64,000 bases of DNA from Aestuariivivens sediminis (GCF_022662105.1 NZ_JAKMCP010000005.1:62001-126000); one strand, 5' to 3'; numbered from the stretch's first letter, positions 28,589 through 38,960 are shown. Notes: generated by a model from the sequence alone, not told the origin. Numbers and translations: made by a program.

Positions 28589-28820
28589 CTGTTTAAAAAT
28601 TTTTATTTATGAGCACGAAGCCAATAAAAATTTTCTGCATGAATCAACCGCTGCGTTTACACACAAAAAATTTAATTATTTCGGTGGGCATGCAAAACAT
28701 TAAATTTATTTATGCTCATATCATAGGTTAAGATTTAAGGTTTTTATTGAACTATAAGTCCAATAGATATGCCAAAAATATAAAAAAAGGAATAAAGTTA
28801 ACTAAACCACTGATTATCAA

Positions 28821-30107
28821 CTATTTGTTTTTATTGTATACCGGAAGAAGTTTTGTTGACACCTCACCAAATCCAATTCGCGTACCATCTTTTTCACAAT
28901 GACCTCTCATGATTACGGTATCATGGTCATTAATAAACGTTCGAACCGTGCCGTCTTTCATTTTTATGGGATTTTCACCTTTCCATGTGAGCTCCAGCAT
29001 GGAACCATATGAGTCCGGAGTAGGGCCTGAAATAGTTCCGCTTCCCATCATGTCTCCAGAATTAACGGGACAACCGTTAATGGTATGGTGGGCTAATTGC
29101 TGCGCCATATTCCAATACATATATTTGAAATTGGATTTACTTACCGTTTGCTCTTTTGCTCCTTTGGGTTGGATGGCCACTTCTAAATGGATATCAAAAC
29201 TCTTTTTTCCTTTATACTTTAAATAGTCCAATTGGGGTTTTAAGGGTTTGGGACCTTCTACACGATAGGGCTCAAGGGCATCTAAGGTTACAATCCAAGG
29301 CGAAATTGAAGACGCAAAGTTTTTCGCTAGAAAAGGACCTAAAGGCACATATTCCCATTTTTGAATATCCCGAGCACTCCAATCATTAAGTAATACCAAT
29401 CCAAAGATGTATTCCTCTGCCTCATTTACAGGAATAGGTTCTCCAATATCGTTGGCATCTGTTGTTATAAAGGCCATTTCTAACTCAAAATCTACCATTT
29501 TACTGGGGCCAAATATGGGTTCAGATGCCCCATTGGGGAGCATTTGACCTTGAGGCCTATGGACTGGAATTCCAGATGGGATGACGGAAGAACTTCTACC
29601 ATGGTAACCAACAGGTATATGCAACCAATTTGGCAATAGGGCACGATCTGGATCTCTAAACATGGTACCTACATTGGTAGCATGTTCAATACTGGAATAG
29701 AAGTCGGTATAATCTCCAATTTGAACCGGCAATTGCATTTCGATTTCATCGAGTCGAAATAACACGATTTCCTTATGCTGCTTATTATTTTTTAGTAAGT
29801 TATTCTCCGCATCGAATATATGCGCTATCCGATTTCTAACCGCTCGCCATGTTTTTCTTCCGTCTGCAATAAAATCATTTAAGGTATCCTGAAGAAAAAT
29901 ATCATCTGTTAAGGGAATCCCGTCAAAATAACCCAACTGGTGTAAGGCCCCCAAATCGATAGCGGTGTCTCCTATGCGTGTGCCTATCGTAATGATGTCA
30001 TCACGCGTTAGAAAAACACCAAAAGGAATATTTTGAATCGGGAAATCTGAATTTTTATCGACATGTAACCATGAGGTTCTATCTGGACTGTTAGCTGATA
30101 ACGGCAT
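28821..30107 (-). CDS. fahA: Fumarylacetoacetase
   Basis: Hydrolyses 4-fumarylacetoacetate to fumarate and acetoacetate, the last step of tyrosine/homogentisate degradation. The 428-aa protein has the family length and layout: a small N-terminal barrel (LPLSANSPDRTSWLHVDKN form), then the catalytic region with DYTDFYSSIEHATNVG, YHGRSSSVIPSGIPV, FELEMAFI, NDWSARDIQKWEYVPLGPF and GSGTISGP near the end. The metal-binding Asp/Glu residues of these motifs are present. No other tyrosine-catabolic gene is nearby. It is divergent from glyA. Confidence 0.96.
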   Translation of the reverse strand: MPLSANSPDRTSWLHVDKNSDFPIQNIPFGVFLTRDDIITIGTRIGDTAIDLGALHQLGYFDGIPLTDDIFLQDTLNDFIADGRKTWRAVRNRIAHIFDAENNLLKNNKQHKEIVLFRLDEIEMQLPVQIGDYTDFYSSIEHATNVGTMFRDPDRALLPNWLHIPVGYHGRSSSVIPSGIPVHRPQGQMLPNGASEPIFGPSKMVDFELEMAFITTDANDIGEPIPVNEAEEYIFGLVLLNDWSARDIQKWEYVPLGPFLAKNFASSISPWIVTLDALEPYRVEGPKPLKPQLDYLKYKGKKSFDIHLEVAIQPKGAKEQTVSKSNFKYMYWNMAQQLAHHTINGCPVNSGDMMGSGTISGPTPDSYGSMLELTWKGENPIKMKDGTVRTFINDHDTVIMRGHCEKDGTRIGFGEVSTKLLPVYNKNK

Positions 30108-30263
30108 ACTTGTGAAACAATTTTAGTTATAAAAATCTAATCAAACCTACACAAAATTTTTAAAAAAACTGTTAAAATTTGAGTTTAATATAACAGTTAA
30201 TAAAATGGTTCAAAACTTAAAGGTAAATATATGTTTTTTGATGTATTTAACTAATCTATTTGC

Positions 30264-30271
30264 TATTTTTG
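30264..30271 (+). promoter_or_regulatory. Promoter -7 element (TATTTTTG) for glyA
   Basis: TATTTTTG ends 27 nt before the ATG at 30299. A TTG at 30238-30240 lies 23 bp upstream, within the TTG-N17-23-TAnnTTTG spacing known for Flavobacterium promoters. Confidence 0.65.
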
Positions 30272-30298
30272 CCGAATATTTAACAAGAATCTTATTTT

Positions 30299-31570
30299 AT
30301 GCAACGCGACGAACAAATTTTTGAACTTATTCAAGCAGAAAGAGAACGCCAGCTTCATGGCATAGAACTTATAGCTTCAGAGAATTTTGTAAGTGACCAG
30401 GTCATGGAAGCGGCAGGCTCTGTATTAACCAATAAATATGCCGAGGGATACCCGGGAAAACGGTATTATGGAGGATGTGAGGTGGTTGATGAAGTTGAGC
30501 AAATAGCCATAGACCGTGCAAAGGCATTGTTTGGAGCAGCGTATGCCAATGTTCAACCGCACTCCGGAAGCCAGGCCAATACTGCTGTTTTTGCAGCGTG
30601 TTTAAAACCCGGAGATAAGATTTTAGGGTTTGATTTGTCCCACGGTGGACATTTAACCCATGGGTCGCCTGTAAATTTTTCAGGAAAGTTGTACAATCCT
30701 GTGTTTTATGGCGTAGAGCAGGAGACCGGGGTTTTAAATTATGATAAAATTCAAGATATCGCTACTAAAGAACAACCTAAATTAATCATTGCAGGTGCCT
30801 CAGCGTATTCACGAGATATTGATTTTGCACGTTTTAGAGAAATTGCTGATAGTGTAGGGGCTCTATTGCTGGCCGATATTTCTCATCCAGCCGGATTAAT
30901 TGCAAAGGGGATATTGAATGACCCCATTCCACATTGCCATATTGTAACCACTACAACACATAAAACCTTACGTGGCCCGAGAGGAGGGATGATTTTGATG
31001 GGTGAGGATTTTGATAACCCGTTTGGGTTGAAGTTAAAAAATGGTAATTTACGCAAAATGTCCTCGCTTTTGGATTCAGCTGTATTCCCCGGAAATCAGG
31101 GAGGTCCATTAGAACACATTATTGCAGCTAAAGCCATTGCTTTTGGAGAGGCCCTAACGGATGAATTCTTACATTACCAGTTACAGGTGAAACGGAATGC
31201 CTCCGCTTTAGCACAGGCTTTGGTAGCCAAGGACTATAATATCATTTCAGGAGGGACGGATAATCATATGATGCTTATTGATTTACGAAATAAAAATGTA
31301 TCCGGGAAAGATGCAGAACAAGCCTTAGTAGCAGCCGACATAACAGCGAATAAAAATATGGTGCCTTTTGATGACAAATCACCATTTGTAACCTCGGGAA
31401 TTCGATTAGGAGTTGCTGCTGTGACTACTCGCGGACTTAAGGAAGCCGATATGGAAGTGATTGCCGATTTTATTGATGAGGTCATTAGTAATCATGAAGA
31501 TGAAGCGCTTTTGGAAATCATTAAAGGCAAAGTCAATGCCATGATGAAGGACAAGCCTTTATTTGTTTAG
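30299..31570 (+). CDS. glyA: Serine hydroxymethyltransferase
   Basis: Interconverts serine and glycine with tetrahydrofolate, feeding one-carbon metabolism; PLP enzyme, cytosolic. The 423-aa length is normal. Seen: [19 protein letters not shown] near the start, [18 protein letters not shown], and the PLP-lysine motif [14 protein letters not shown] with K222. [20 protein letters not shown] and GSSL-type folate-site regions are also in place. The promoter has a well-spaced TTG/TATTTTTG pair. It is monocistronic by appearance, with 191 bp before the next gene on the same strand. Confidence 0.97.
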   Translation: MQRDEQIFELIQAERERQLHGIELIASENFVSDQVMEAAGSVLTNKYAEGYPGKRYYGGCEVVDEVEQIAIDRAKALFGAAYANVQPHSGSQANTAVFAACLKPGDKILGFDLSHGGHLTHGSPVNFSGKLYNPVFYGVEQETGVLNYDKIQDIATKEQPKLIIAGASAYSRDIDFARFREIADSVGALLLADISHPAGLIAKGILNDPIPHCHIVTTTTHKTLRGPRGGMILMGEDFDNPFGLKLKNGNLRKMSSLLDSAVFPGNQGGPLEHIIAAKAIAFGEALTDEFLHYQLQVKRNASALAQALVAKDYNIISGGTDNHMMLIDLRNKNVSGKDAEQALVAADITANKNMVPFDDKSPFVTSGIRLGVAAVTTRGLKEADMEVIADFIDEVISNHEDEALLEIIKGKVNAMMKDKPLFV

Positions 31571-31761
31571 CAGAACCAATCCATGGAGCTTATGGGATCC
31601 TGCATCTTTAGGACTGAGGTTCTTCGCGTATTCTAATTTTTTAATCTAATGTTAAATTGTGGTTAAAGATATAATCCACCACACTGTTCTGGAGTCTTTT
31701 ATTTATATTTAAGGAAACCTCGCCTTAAAGAGGGTCCTAATTAATTGTAAATCTAAGTGTC

Positions 31762-32259
31762 ATGAAATGGGTTAGCTGGTTAATCACTTTAGGCATCCTA
31801 CCGGGCTTTTATGGTTATGGTCAAAGTACATCAGCAGAGCAACATGTTCGGGATATTTATCAAGGGATAAGTACCGGGGTCAATGAGGAACCTGATTGGG
31901 ACAAGGTGAAAACGCTGTTTTGCGAGGATGCGATTCTATATCTACGTATTTCTACGGATAGTACGGCACTTTTTTCGGTAGACGACTGGATTCAGGATTT
32001 TAAAGATTTTATCAAAAGAAGAGATATTAGGCAAACTGGATTTCAAGAAAAGGTCATTAATGTTAAGTCCTTCGAGTTCGGTAATATTGCCCAGTGCACG
32101 GTCATTTATGAAGCCAGAATTCCGGGGGTAACCGAAGGGCATCAAGGCGTTGATGGTTTTCATTTGATAAAACGTGATGGGCAATGGAAAGTGATTTCAT
32201 TAATTAATGAAGTGCCTTCCGAGGATAGACCGCTTCCTATATCTTTTTTTAAAAAATAA
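31762..32259 (+). CDS. Secreted NTF2-like (SnoaL-type) protein
   Basis: A 165-aa protein with a signal peptide (MKWVSWLITLGILPGFYGYG, cleavage near GQS). The mature part shows the NTF2-like pattern: helical VRDIYQGISTG, the WDKVKTLFCEDAILYLRI strand, VDDWIQDFKDFIKRRDI, and a closing sheet DGFHLIKRDGQWKVISLINE. Such folds bind small ligands or serve as scaffolds; no catalytic residues can be assigned. It stands alone between glyA and the convergent beta-helix lipoprotein. Confidence 0.8.
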   Translation: MKWVSWLITLGILPGFYGYGQSTSAEQHVRDIYQGISTGVNEEPDWDKVKTLFCEDAILYLRISTDSTALFSVDDWIQDFKDFIKRRDIRQTGFQEKVINVKSFEFGNIAQCTVIYEARIPGVTEGHQGVDGFHLIKRDGQWKVISLINEVPSEDRPLPISFFKK

Positions 32260-32344
32260 CGAACTATACTTCATCATCGGTATGCCATGCCCAGCTACTA
32301 GATATATTTTAAAGCCCTTTTTCTATCACTCCTGGATGGATAAG

Positions 32345-33910
32345 TTAATCTTCTTCGGGAAATATAATATGTTGATAGGCTCCTAAATCAGGAGTTATCG
32401 TGCGGTCCACTTTTAAAAGGTCTAATGGTACTTGTAGGGCGAAAATGGGTAACCCCTTACCAATCCCTGCCGATTCCTCACCAATAATCAATTGGTTTAA
32501 ATTTGGATCTTTAAAATGCGGATCCTCATTAAAGATATTGTTATCGTAATGATTGGTATCCGAAAGATCATAATTGTCCCCTGTAAAGTTATTATTGTTA
32601 TCCTCAAATCGAATTAAACAATTGGTAAATTTAAAATTAAAGGCTACGGCCTCATCTTCAATTTCATCAAGTACTATTTCTGGATTGTCATTTCCATAAA
32701 TGATACAGTTATTGAAATTGGCCTCGGTTAAATCGGCTATAGTTGCCGTATTCTCATCATCAATAACGAAATTGTTTATGAGCAGTGCGGGGAACTGCCG
32801 GAACCCATTGTTCCAGTAATTTACAAGGGTACTGTGGGTAATATTATATTTACCACCAAGTGTTCCTGCAAAAGCAGATACCCCTGCATTATTAATCACT
32901 AAATTAGCTCCTTTTATCGAAGTGTTTCTACCTAAAATGCCAAAGCTTCCGGAGTTATATATTTGGGAATTGGTTATCGAAAGCTTACCCATGACTTCAT
33001 CGGGGTTGCCATCACATAAAATACCGACTAGTGCATTTTTAATAGTCGCATAATTAATACTATTATCTACACTGCCATCAACCAACCAGATGGTACCCCA
33101 TTGACCAGGAATTTCTGAATAGGCTGGTTCTAAACGATCACTTTCAAAAATAACTTCATTTTCCAAAAGGTCTTGGTCCGTACTGAAGTCACCATTAACA
33201 TGCAATGAGGCGTTATTTGAAACAATAATACCGGAATTTTCATGGAAGTGCAATCTAGCTCCCGCTTCAATGGTTAAGGTTTGTCCTTCCGGAACAGTTG
33301 CAAATCCGTATATTACATACGGTTTTTCATTTGAAAAAGTCAATTCTTCAGGGCGTAATTCACGACCTTGTAATTCTGTTTCAATCGTTTCACCACCAAC
33401 ATTAAGGGTTAAGGTTTCAATAACTTTGGTGGTATTATCGCGATCGGGATAAATAAAAATGGCATCTTTTACCAAGGTTACCAATTCCACTTTCTGCTGA
33501 TTTGAATCAGAGCCAAATTCGATGTGATCGGTATATAGATAAGAACCATCCGGATTAAGAAAGTCATTAATGTCTATAGTGGTTTCAACAAATATATACA
33601 GGCTGTCTTTGGCTAATAATTCTACATTCTCAAATACCCTGCCCGGCATACCGTCAACACTTAGCCGATAAGCCGATGTTTCCCCTAAACCTAATTTTAC
33701 AGAAGATATTACTATATCGTCGCTACTTCTGTTATACACCTTGAGATTATAGGTACTTGAGCCAATATTTGTAAAAATCGTGTCGAGATACACCGTATCT
33801 TTTGAGAACTCCAAACGACCATCACCTGGTGAGAATTCGAAATCCTTTCGGCATGAGCTCCAAAACATTAACAATAACAAAGTAAATAAAAAGTAGAGAT
33901 GGCGTTTCAT
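32345..33910 (-). CDS. Beta-helix-type lipoprotein
   Basis: A 521-aa exported lipoprotein: signal peptide MKRHLYFLFTLLLLMFWSSC with lipidated Cys20. Residues of about 25-160 look like a beta-sandwich (LEFSKDTVYLDTIFTNIGSS). From about 200 onward there are many short strand-turn repeats rich in Asn and Gly (ISNSQIYNSGSFGILGRNTSIKGANL-like passages), the composition of a right-handed parallel beta-helix. It is similar to other Bacteroidota lipoproteins without known function. It stands alone on the minus strand, separated from the RND operon by a strong terminator. Confidence 0.82.
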   Translation of the reverse strand: MKRHLYFLFTLLLLMFWSSCRKDFEFSPGDGRLEFSKDTVYLDTIFTNIGSSTYNLKVYNRSSDDIVISSVKLGLGETSAYRLSVDGMPGRVFENVELLAKDSLYIFVETTIDINDFLNPDGSYLYTDHIEFGSDSNQQKVELVTLVKDAIFIYPDRDNTTKVIETLTLNVGGETIETELQGRELRPEELTFSNEKPYVIYGFATVPEGQTLTIEAGARLHFHENSGIIVSNNASLHVNGDFSTDQDLLENEVIFESDRLEPAYSEIPGQWGTIWLVDGSVDNSINYATIKNALVGILCDGNPDEVMGKLSITNSQIYNSGSFGILGRNTSIKGANLVINNAGVSAFAGTLGGKYNITHSTLVNYWNNGFRQFPALLINNFVIDDENTATIADLTEANFNNCIIYGNDNPEIVLDEIEDEAVAFNFKFTNCLIRFEDNNNNFTGDNYDLSDTNHYDNNIFNEDPHFKDPNLNQLIIGEESAGIGKGLPIFALQVPLDLLKVDRTITPDLGAYQHIIFPEED

Positions 33911-34020
33911 GAAATGAAATTTATTACAGGCTAAAAATAAAACTTTTGTTATTAGGATTTAGTATGAATTGATATAATTATTGCCTAATTCCTATTAATA
34001 ATGCCATTGTGTGACATAAT

Positions 34021-34051
34021 AAGAGGCTGTTTAAAAGATAAACAACCTCTT
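34021..34051 (-). terminator. Hairpin terminator after the RND/DUF2892 operon
   Basis: AAGAGG-x-TGTTTA and TAAACA-x-CCTCTT form a 13-position stem around a 5-nt loop. In minus-strand RNA the one unpaired position becomes a G-U pair, so the stem is complete only in that direction. It begins 22 nt past the DUF2892 stop, as expected for the minus-strand operon, and is followed by a weak T-rich stretch. Confidence 0.75.
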
Positions 34052-34073
34052 CAAAATTATCGAATTCGGGAGT

Positions 34074-34259
34074 TTAATTTTTAACCCCTAATTTAATTAA
34101 AATGGTTTCCATTAAACACCATTTTGTAATTGCCGATTGTAATAAATTAGCACCTACAAATAATGTAAACCAAAACCAGTTTGGATTAACGAACATTCCC
34201 AATAGCACACTAATTATTACAAAGCTGCCTGCAATTGCTCTTATATACCTGTTTAACAT
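34074..34259 (-). CDS. YgaP-like DUF2892 membrane protein
   Basis: A 61-aa protein made of two hydrophobic helices (about 8-24 and 28-44) with a short charged end (KLGVKN); the pattern fits the DUF2892 / YgaP transmembrane family. YgaP-type proteins are often linked to sulfur or thiosulfate metabolism, but this protein has no rhodanese domain. It is the last gene of the tolC-adaptor-RND operon, 18 bp after the 101-aa gene. It could act as an accessory membrane protein of the pump. Confidence 0.75.
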   Translation of the reverse strand: MLNRYIRAIAGSFVIISVLLGMFVNPNWFWFTLFVGANLLQSAITKWCLMETILIKLGVKN

Positions 34260-34277
34260 GTTTAAAATATTTAAAGT

Positions 34278-34583
34278 TTATATTGATTTTTCTATAGGAA
34301 CCACAATGGCTCTTATGGGATTATTGGTTGTCAAGGTTTCGTTGAATTGCTTTATCAATTCAAAAAGGGTATCTATATTGGCTTCATCGGTAAACGAAAA
34401 AAACATTACCGATTCATTTCCAACATTTTCAAAGCCGAACCAATTTGAAGAGATTAATAAGGCATTTGATGTTTTATATCCGTCTATTTCAGATTCACTA
34501 AAGGTTTCAATTTGTGCTTTCTTAAAGAGTTTTATCACGTCTTTATGAAACTCTTCAACTGCAGTGACAAGTACTAATTTCAT
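34278..34583 (-). CDS. Small PII-like protein in an RND efflux operon
   Basis: A 101-aa soluble protein. The start MKLVLVTAVEEFHKDVIKLF followed by KKAQIETFSESEIDGYK looks like the beta-alpha-beta opening of a PII/CutA-type ferredoxin fold, and a second beta-alpha-beta half follows (ESVMFFSFTDEANIDTLFELIKQF). I infer the fold from pattern only. PII-like proteins linked to metal-efflux RND genes are known as a group, so a sensor or regulator of this pump is plausible. The gene starts 11 bp after the RND permease stop and precedes DUF2892 by 18 bp. Confidence 0.7.
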   Translation of the reverse strand: MKLVLVTAVEEFHKDVIKLFKKAQIETFSESEIDGYKTSNALLISSNWFGFENVGNESVMFFSFTDEANIDTLFELIKQFNETLTTNNPIRAIVVPIEKSI

Positions 34584-34594
34584 TTTGTTATAGT

Positions 34595-37500
34595 TTACTT
34601 ATAGTTTTTGCGTTCAATCATGTAATATACCAGTGGCACTACCAGTAATGTCAATGCGGTTGAAACAATGGTTCCACCCATTAGTGAAATAGCCAATCCT
34701 TGAAAGATGGGATCAAAAAGAATCACAAAAGCACCAATGACTACGGTTCCGGCAGTTAATAATATGGGTGTGGTTCGTACCGCTCCAGCTTCTATGGCGG
34801 CCTGTTTTAATGGGATGCCTTCATCCAATCGAAGATTGATGAAATCGATCAGCAATACCGAATTCCTAACCATAATACCCGCTAAGGCGATCATACCGAT
34901 AAACGATGTAGCGGTAAAGAAAGCACCCATGAGCCAATGTCCAAGAATAATACCTATGAGGGATAAAGGGATGGCTACCATCATAACTATTGGAGCTTTA
35001 AAGTTTTGAAACCAACCAACAATTAAAATATAGATAAGGATAATAGCACCTAAGAAGGCCATGCCAAGATCTCTGAAGACTTCAAGTGTAATTTGCCATT
35101 CGCCATCCCATTTTATGGTATAATCATCTTCGTATTTGGGTTGTCCTAAGTACATTTCTTCAAGGGCATAGCCTTTGGGCAGGGAAATGTTTTTTAATTT
35201 GTCTTCCATTCCCAAAATGGCATAAGCAGGACTTTCCAAGGCTCCCGCCATATCAGCCAAAACATAGACGACACGTTTTTGATTCTTTCTATAAATACTT
35301 TTTGCACTTGTCGATTTTTCAATGGATACTAAATCGGCAATGGGTACAAGTTGTCCCTGAAGTGATTTTACTTTTAATTGCGAAATGTCTGTTATGTTAG
35401 ATTTTTCTTTTTCATCTAAGGCTAACACTAAACCGATTTGATTCACTGCATCTTCATCGTATAAGGAGGTTAAGGGACGGTTGGATAGAGCCATATGCAT
35501 GGTGTTTACAATTTGTTTTGGGGCAACACCATATAACATGGCTTTTTCCTTGTCTATGTCAAATTGATATTCGGTTTGGTCCGTTTCAACCATCCAATCG
35601 ATATCAACAACATCTTCAGTATCGGTTAAAATGACTTGGATGTCGTTGGCAATTTCAATTTGCTTATCATAATCGGGACCGTAAACCTCGGCAACAATAG
35701 TAGACAATACGGGAGGTCCGGGGGGTACTTCAACAATTTTTACATTTGCACCATAGATCGATGCGATGTTTTGTATTTCCGGCCTTAATAATTTGGCAAT
35801 ATCATGACTTTGTGCAGAACGGTCGCTTTTATCTACTAAGTTTACTTGAATGTCTGCCACGTTGCTGCCACTACGTAAATCATAATGACGCACTAAGCCG
35901 TTAAAGGTGATTGGTGCTGAAGTACCAACATAATTTTGATAGTTTACCACTTCCGGTCTGGTAGATAAGTATTGTGAAATCTCTTTGGCAACAACAGCAG
36001 TACGCTCTAAAGTGGTGCCTTCCGGCATATCGATAACCACTTGAAATTCATTTTTATTATCAAAGGGTAACATTTTTACGGCTACCGATTTGGTAAAAAA
36101 CAGGACCATAGTCCCCATGAGTAAAGCAAATGTTAAGCCTAAGAACAGCCATCGTTTATTTTTGTTTTCGATGAGTGGACGCTCTAGTTTGTCATAAATT
36201 TTATAGATCTGAGTGTCCTCAAGTGGTTTTTTATGTTGGTTATCGGTTGCTTTTTTATCTTTTTCACGTAGGAAAATAAAGCCTAAATACGGTGTGATGG
36301 TCAAGGCCACAAATAGGGACAAAATCATGGCTATTGATGCTCCAATGGGCATAGGGGCCATATATGGGCCCATTAATCCCGAGACAAATGCCATAGGCAA
36401 TACAGAAGCAATAACCGTAAAGGTTGCCAAGATAGTGGGGTTGCCTACTTCGTTAATGGCATACAGTGCGGCTTGCTTGAATGGGAGGCGTTTCATTTTG
36501 AAATGCCGGTGCATATTTTCTGCAATAATAATGGAGTCATCAACGACAATACCGGTAACAAAAACAAGAGCAAATAAGGTAATTCTGTTAAGGGTGTAAT
36601 CCAGCATATAATAGCTTAGCAGGGTTAATGCAAAGGTAATGGGCACGGAAAGGAACACCACCAATCCACCGCGCCATCCCATGGCTAGCATAACCACCAG
36701 AGTTACAGCAATGATAGAACCTATGAGGTGTAACAACAATTCAGACACTTTATGCGATGCTGTCTCACCATAGTTTCTTGTAATTTCGATATGAACATCG
36801 TCTGGAATTAAAGTGTGTCGCAAATGTTCCACTTTTTCAGTTATAATATCTGCTATTTTCATAGCATCGGCTCCTTTACGTTTGGCTACCGAAAGGGTAA
36901 CTGCGGGATAGTCTGATGGGTAAGTGGCCGCTTTGGCACTGGCTTTTCCAAATCCTAGGCTTACATAATTTTGAGGAATTTCCGGACCATCAATGATGGT
37001 GGCAATTTGCTTTAAGTATATCGGGCGGTTTTGTTGAACACCAACAATTAAATTTTCAATGTCCAAGGGATGTTCTAAAAAATTCCCGGTGTTTACAATA
37101 AATTCAACGTCATTTTTATTAAACTTTCCAGAGTTTAACTGAGCATGATTGGCTTTTATCATTTCCGAAATCGATAGAAAATCCAATCCAGAAGCGGATA
37201 ACTTATCTTTGTCTAAAACAATACGAACTTGACGTTCTCTTCCTCCAATTTTATCGGTAATGGCAACTTCCTTAACCTTTTTAATTTCGGTTTCTAATTC
37301 CAGAGCCAATTGTCCTATTTGGTAATCGTTATAATTTTCACTCCACAATGTTAAACCTAAAATTGGAACGTCATCAATAGCACGGGTTTTGATTAATGGA
37401 AAGGTAACGCCTTCAGGCATTTGATCCATGTGTTTATTAATCTCGTTGTAAAGTTTCACAAAGGAGCGTTCAATGTCCTCACCAACAAAGAATTGTACGA

Positions 37501-37789
37501 TTACCATACCCTGTTCTTTCATTGCTGTAGAGTATACATATTCTACACCTTTTATATTGGATACTAATTGCTCTAATGGCTTTATGACTCTCGATTCGAC
37601 TTCTGTGGGACTCGCCCCAGGATAGCCCACAAATATGTCGGCCATAGGGACATCTATCTGCGGTTCTTCTTCACGAGGAATTAAAAATGAGCTATAAACT
37701 CCAATAACCATGAAAACAATCATCAATAGAATGGTGAGTTTCGACTGTATAAAGCCTTTAGCTATTTTACCTGCAATACCTTCTTTCAT
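34595..37789 (-). CDS. RND efflux transporter permease (AcrB/CzcA superfamily)
   Basis: A 1064-aa inner-membrane pump, full length for the family, with twelve expected transmembrane helices and two large periplasmic loops. TM4 contains the proton-relay pair in TGIVVDDSIIIAENMHR. The motif FLIPREEEPQIDVP in the first loop and GASPTEVESRVIKPLEQ are typical of the Bacteroidota RND group. It pairs with the adaptor (9 bp upstream on the same strand) and the TolC gene. Substrate is unknown; small molecules or metal ions are both possible. Confidence 0.95.
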   Translation of the reverse strand: MKEGIAGKIAKGFIQSKLTILLMIVFMVIGVYSSFLIPREEEPQIDVPMADIFVGYPGASPTEVESRVIKPLEQLVSNIKGVEYVYSTAMKEQGMVIVQFFVGEDIERSFVKLYNEINKHMDQMPEGVTFPLIKTRAIDDVPILGLTLWSENYNDYQIGQLALELETEIKKVKEVAITDKIGGRERQVRIVLDKDKLSASGLDFLSISEMIKANHAQLNSGKFNKNDVEFIVNTGNFLEHPLDIENLIVGVQQNRPIYLKQIATIIDGPEIPQNYVSLGFGKASAKAATYPSDYPAVTLSVAKRKGADAMKIADIITEKVEHLRHTLIPDDVHIEITRNYGETASHKVSELLLHLIGSIIAVTLVVMLAMGWRGGLVVFLSVPITFALTLLSYYMLDYTLNRITLFALVFVTGIVVDDSIIIAENMHRHFKMKRLPFKQAALYAINEVGNPTILATFTVIASVLPMAFVSGLMGPYMAPMPIGASIAMILSLFVALTITPYLGFIFLREKDKKATDNQHKKPLEDTQIYKIYDKLERPLIENKNKRWLFLGLTFALLMGTMVLFFTKSVAVKMLPFDNKNEFQVVIDMPEGTTLERTAVVAKEISQYLSTRPEVVNYQNYVGTSAPITFNGLVRHYDLRSGSNVADIQVNLVDKSDRSAQSHDIAKLLRPEIQNIASIYGANVKIVEVPPGPPVLSTIVAEVYGPDYDKQIEIANDIQVILTDTEDVVDIDWMVETDQTEYQFDIDKEKAMLYGVAPKQIVNTMHMALSNRPLTSLYDEDAVNQIGLVLALDEKEKSNITDISQLKVKSLQGQLVPIADLVSIEKSTSAKSIYRKNQKRVVYVLADMAGALESPAYAILGMEDKLKNISLPKGYALEEMYLGQPKYEDDYTIKWDGEWQITLEVFRDLGMAFLGAIILIYILIVGWFQNFKAPIVMMVAIPLSLIGIILGHWLMGAFFTATSFIGMIALAGIMVRNSVLLIDFINLRLDEGIPLKQAAIEAGAVRTTPILLTAGTVVIGAFVILFDPIFQGLAISLMGGTIVSTALTLLVVPLVYYMIERKNYK

Positions 37790-37798
37790 AATTAGGGA

Positions 37799-38878
37799 TT
37801 ATTTTAGTGTTACTTTTGCACCATTAAAAAGCTTCCCTTCTGCTGATACTATATAAGTTTCATCTGAGTTTAAGCCCGAAAGTACCTCCACGTGGTCTCC
37901 AAAGGTTCTTCCTATGCGCAACCATCGTAAAATGGCAGTATTGTTATGACTCACCGTATAAACACCAGATAATTGTCCATGAATTACCATGGAAGATTTT
38001 GGAATGAGAACCACGTGCGACTGTGCCTTTTTTTCAACTGGAAATACTACGGTGGCGAACATGCCAGATAAGGTATGGGCCTCGGATTTATCTAAATCTA
38101 TTTTTGCCATATATTGTCCCCCTGTATTTCTGGCAGAAGAACTTAATTCTGAAACCTTACCCGTTAAGGTTTTATTAATGGACTTAACCAGCACCTCTAC
38201 TGCAGTTCCCTTATTAATTTGTGAAATTTCCGTTTCGGGCACCATGGCTATAACCTCAAAATCTTCAGGATTTTCAATTGAGATTAAAAGTTGTCCCGGA
38301 TTAGCCATATCCCCTTTTTCAACAGTTTTATGGGTGACCACACCGCTAAAAGGGGCTGTAATATTGGTATAGGCAAATTGCGCATCGATCTCATTTTTCA
38401 TTTGTTCAGCAGCATCCAAACGCGCCTTGGCCATTTCAAAACGTGCGGTCATGTCGTCCAATTCTTTTTGGGAGGCACTTTGGTCTGAAAATAAATTTTT
38501 AAATCGTTCGTAATCTTTTTGGGCATTATTGAAGGAAGCTCTCGCTTCGGCGATATTGGCATTTACTTGTGCTTTTTTAGCCTGTAAATCTGTATTGTTA
38601 ATTCTAACAAGCAGTTGTCCTTTTTGAACCTTTTCACCAATATGTACGGGAACACTCTGTATAAAACCCATCATTTTGGTGCTTAAATCGGCCGTATTTT
38701 TCGCCTGTATCTTGCCACTCACAGTTAAAAATGACTGATTTCCACGAGATGTGGCTTGACTTACGATAACCGGAACGGCATGTGAATCGTCACTATTGTT
38801 AGTTTTGATTTCCTCACCGCAACTGTTCAATAACAGTATAGCTGTACATATAATAGGGAGGTAAATTTTATTTATCAT
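37799..38878 (-). CDS. RND periplasmic adaptor subunit (HlyD/MFP family)
   Basis: A 359-aa lipoprotein: signal MINKIYLPIICTAILLLNSC with lipidated Cys20. It has the biotinyl-lipoyl half-motifs (GFIQSVPVHIGEKVQKGQLLVRI near 72-92 and APFSGVVTHKTVEKGDM near 175-191) flanking a helical hairpin of about 70 residues with many Lys/Glu/Gln, then beta-barrel and membrane-proximal domains. It bridges the RND pump and TolC across the periplasm. Middle gene of the five-gene operon; 82 bp separates it from tolC. Confidence 0.94.
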   Translation of the reverse strand: MINKIYLPIICTAILLLNSCGEEIKTNNSDDSHAVPVIVSQATSRGNQSFLTVSGKIQAKNTADLSTKMMGFIQSVPVHIGEKVQKGQLLVRINNTDLQAKKAQVNANIAEARASFNNAQKDYERFKNLFSDQSASQKELDDMTARFEMAKARLDAAEQMKNEIDAQFAYTNITAPFSGVVTHKTVEKGDMANPGQLLISIENPEDFEVIAMVPETEISQINKGTAVEVLVKSINKTLTGKVSELSSSARNTGGQYMAKIDLDKSEAHTLSGMFATVVFPVEKKAQSHVVLIPKSSMVIHGQLSGVYTVSHNNTAILRWLRIGRTFGDHVEVLSGLNSDETYIVSAEGKLFNGAKVTLK

Positions 38879-38960
38879 GGTAAAGTTTGTATTAGATTAT
38901 ATTGATGAGTAAGGCTTTTTAAAATTAGTTTTACTGCCTTTTCGAACACGGGGGCCTAAC

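Noticed and set aside
31571-31761. Possible terminator or riboswitch after glyA
   Set aside because: Only short imperfect inverted repeats (for example GTGG/CCAC), no T-run or conserved fold recognised.
34102-34548. 148-codon plus-strand ORF over the DUF2892 and PII-like genes
   Set aside because: Spans the two minus-strand genes and their gap; those genes have family-like sequence and operon spacing, this ORF does not.
36213-36599. 128-codon plus-strand ORF inside the RND permease
   Set aside because: Antisense to a conserved membrane domain; no coding character.
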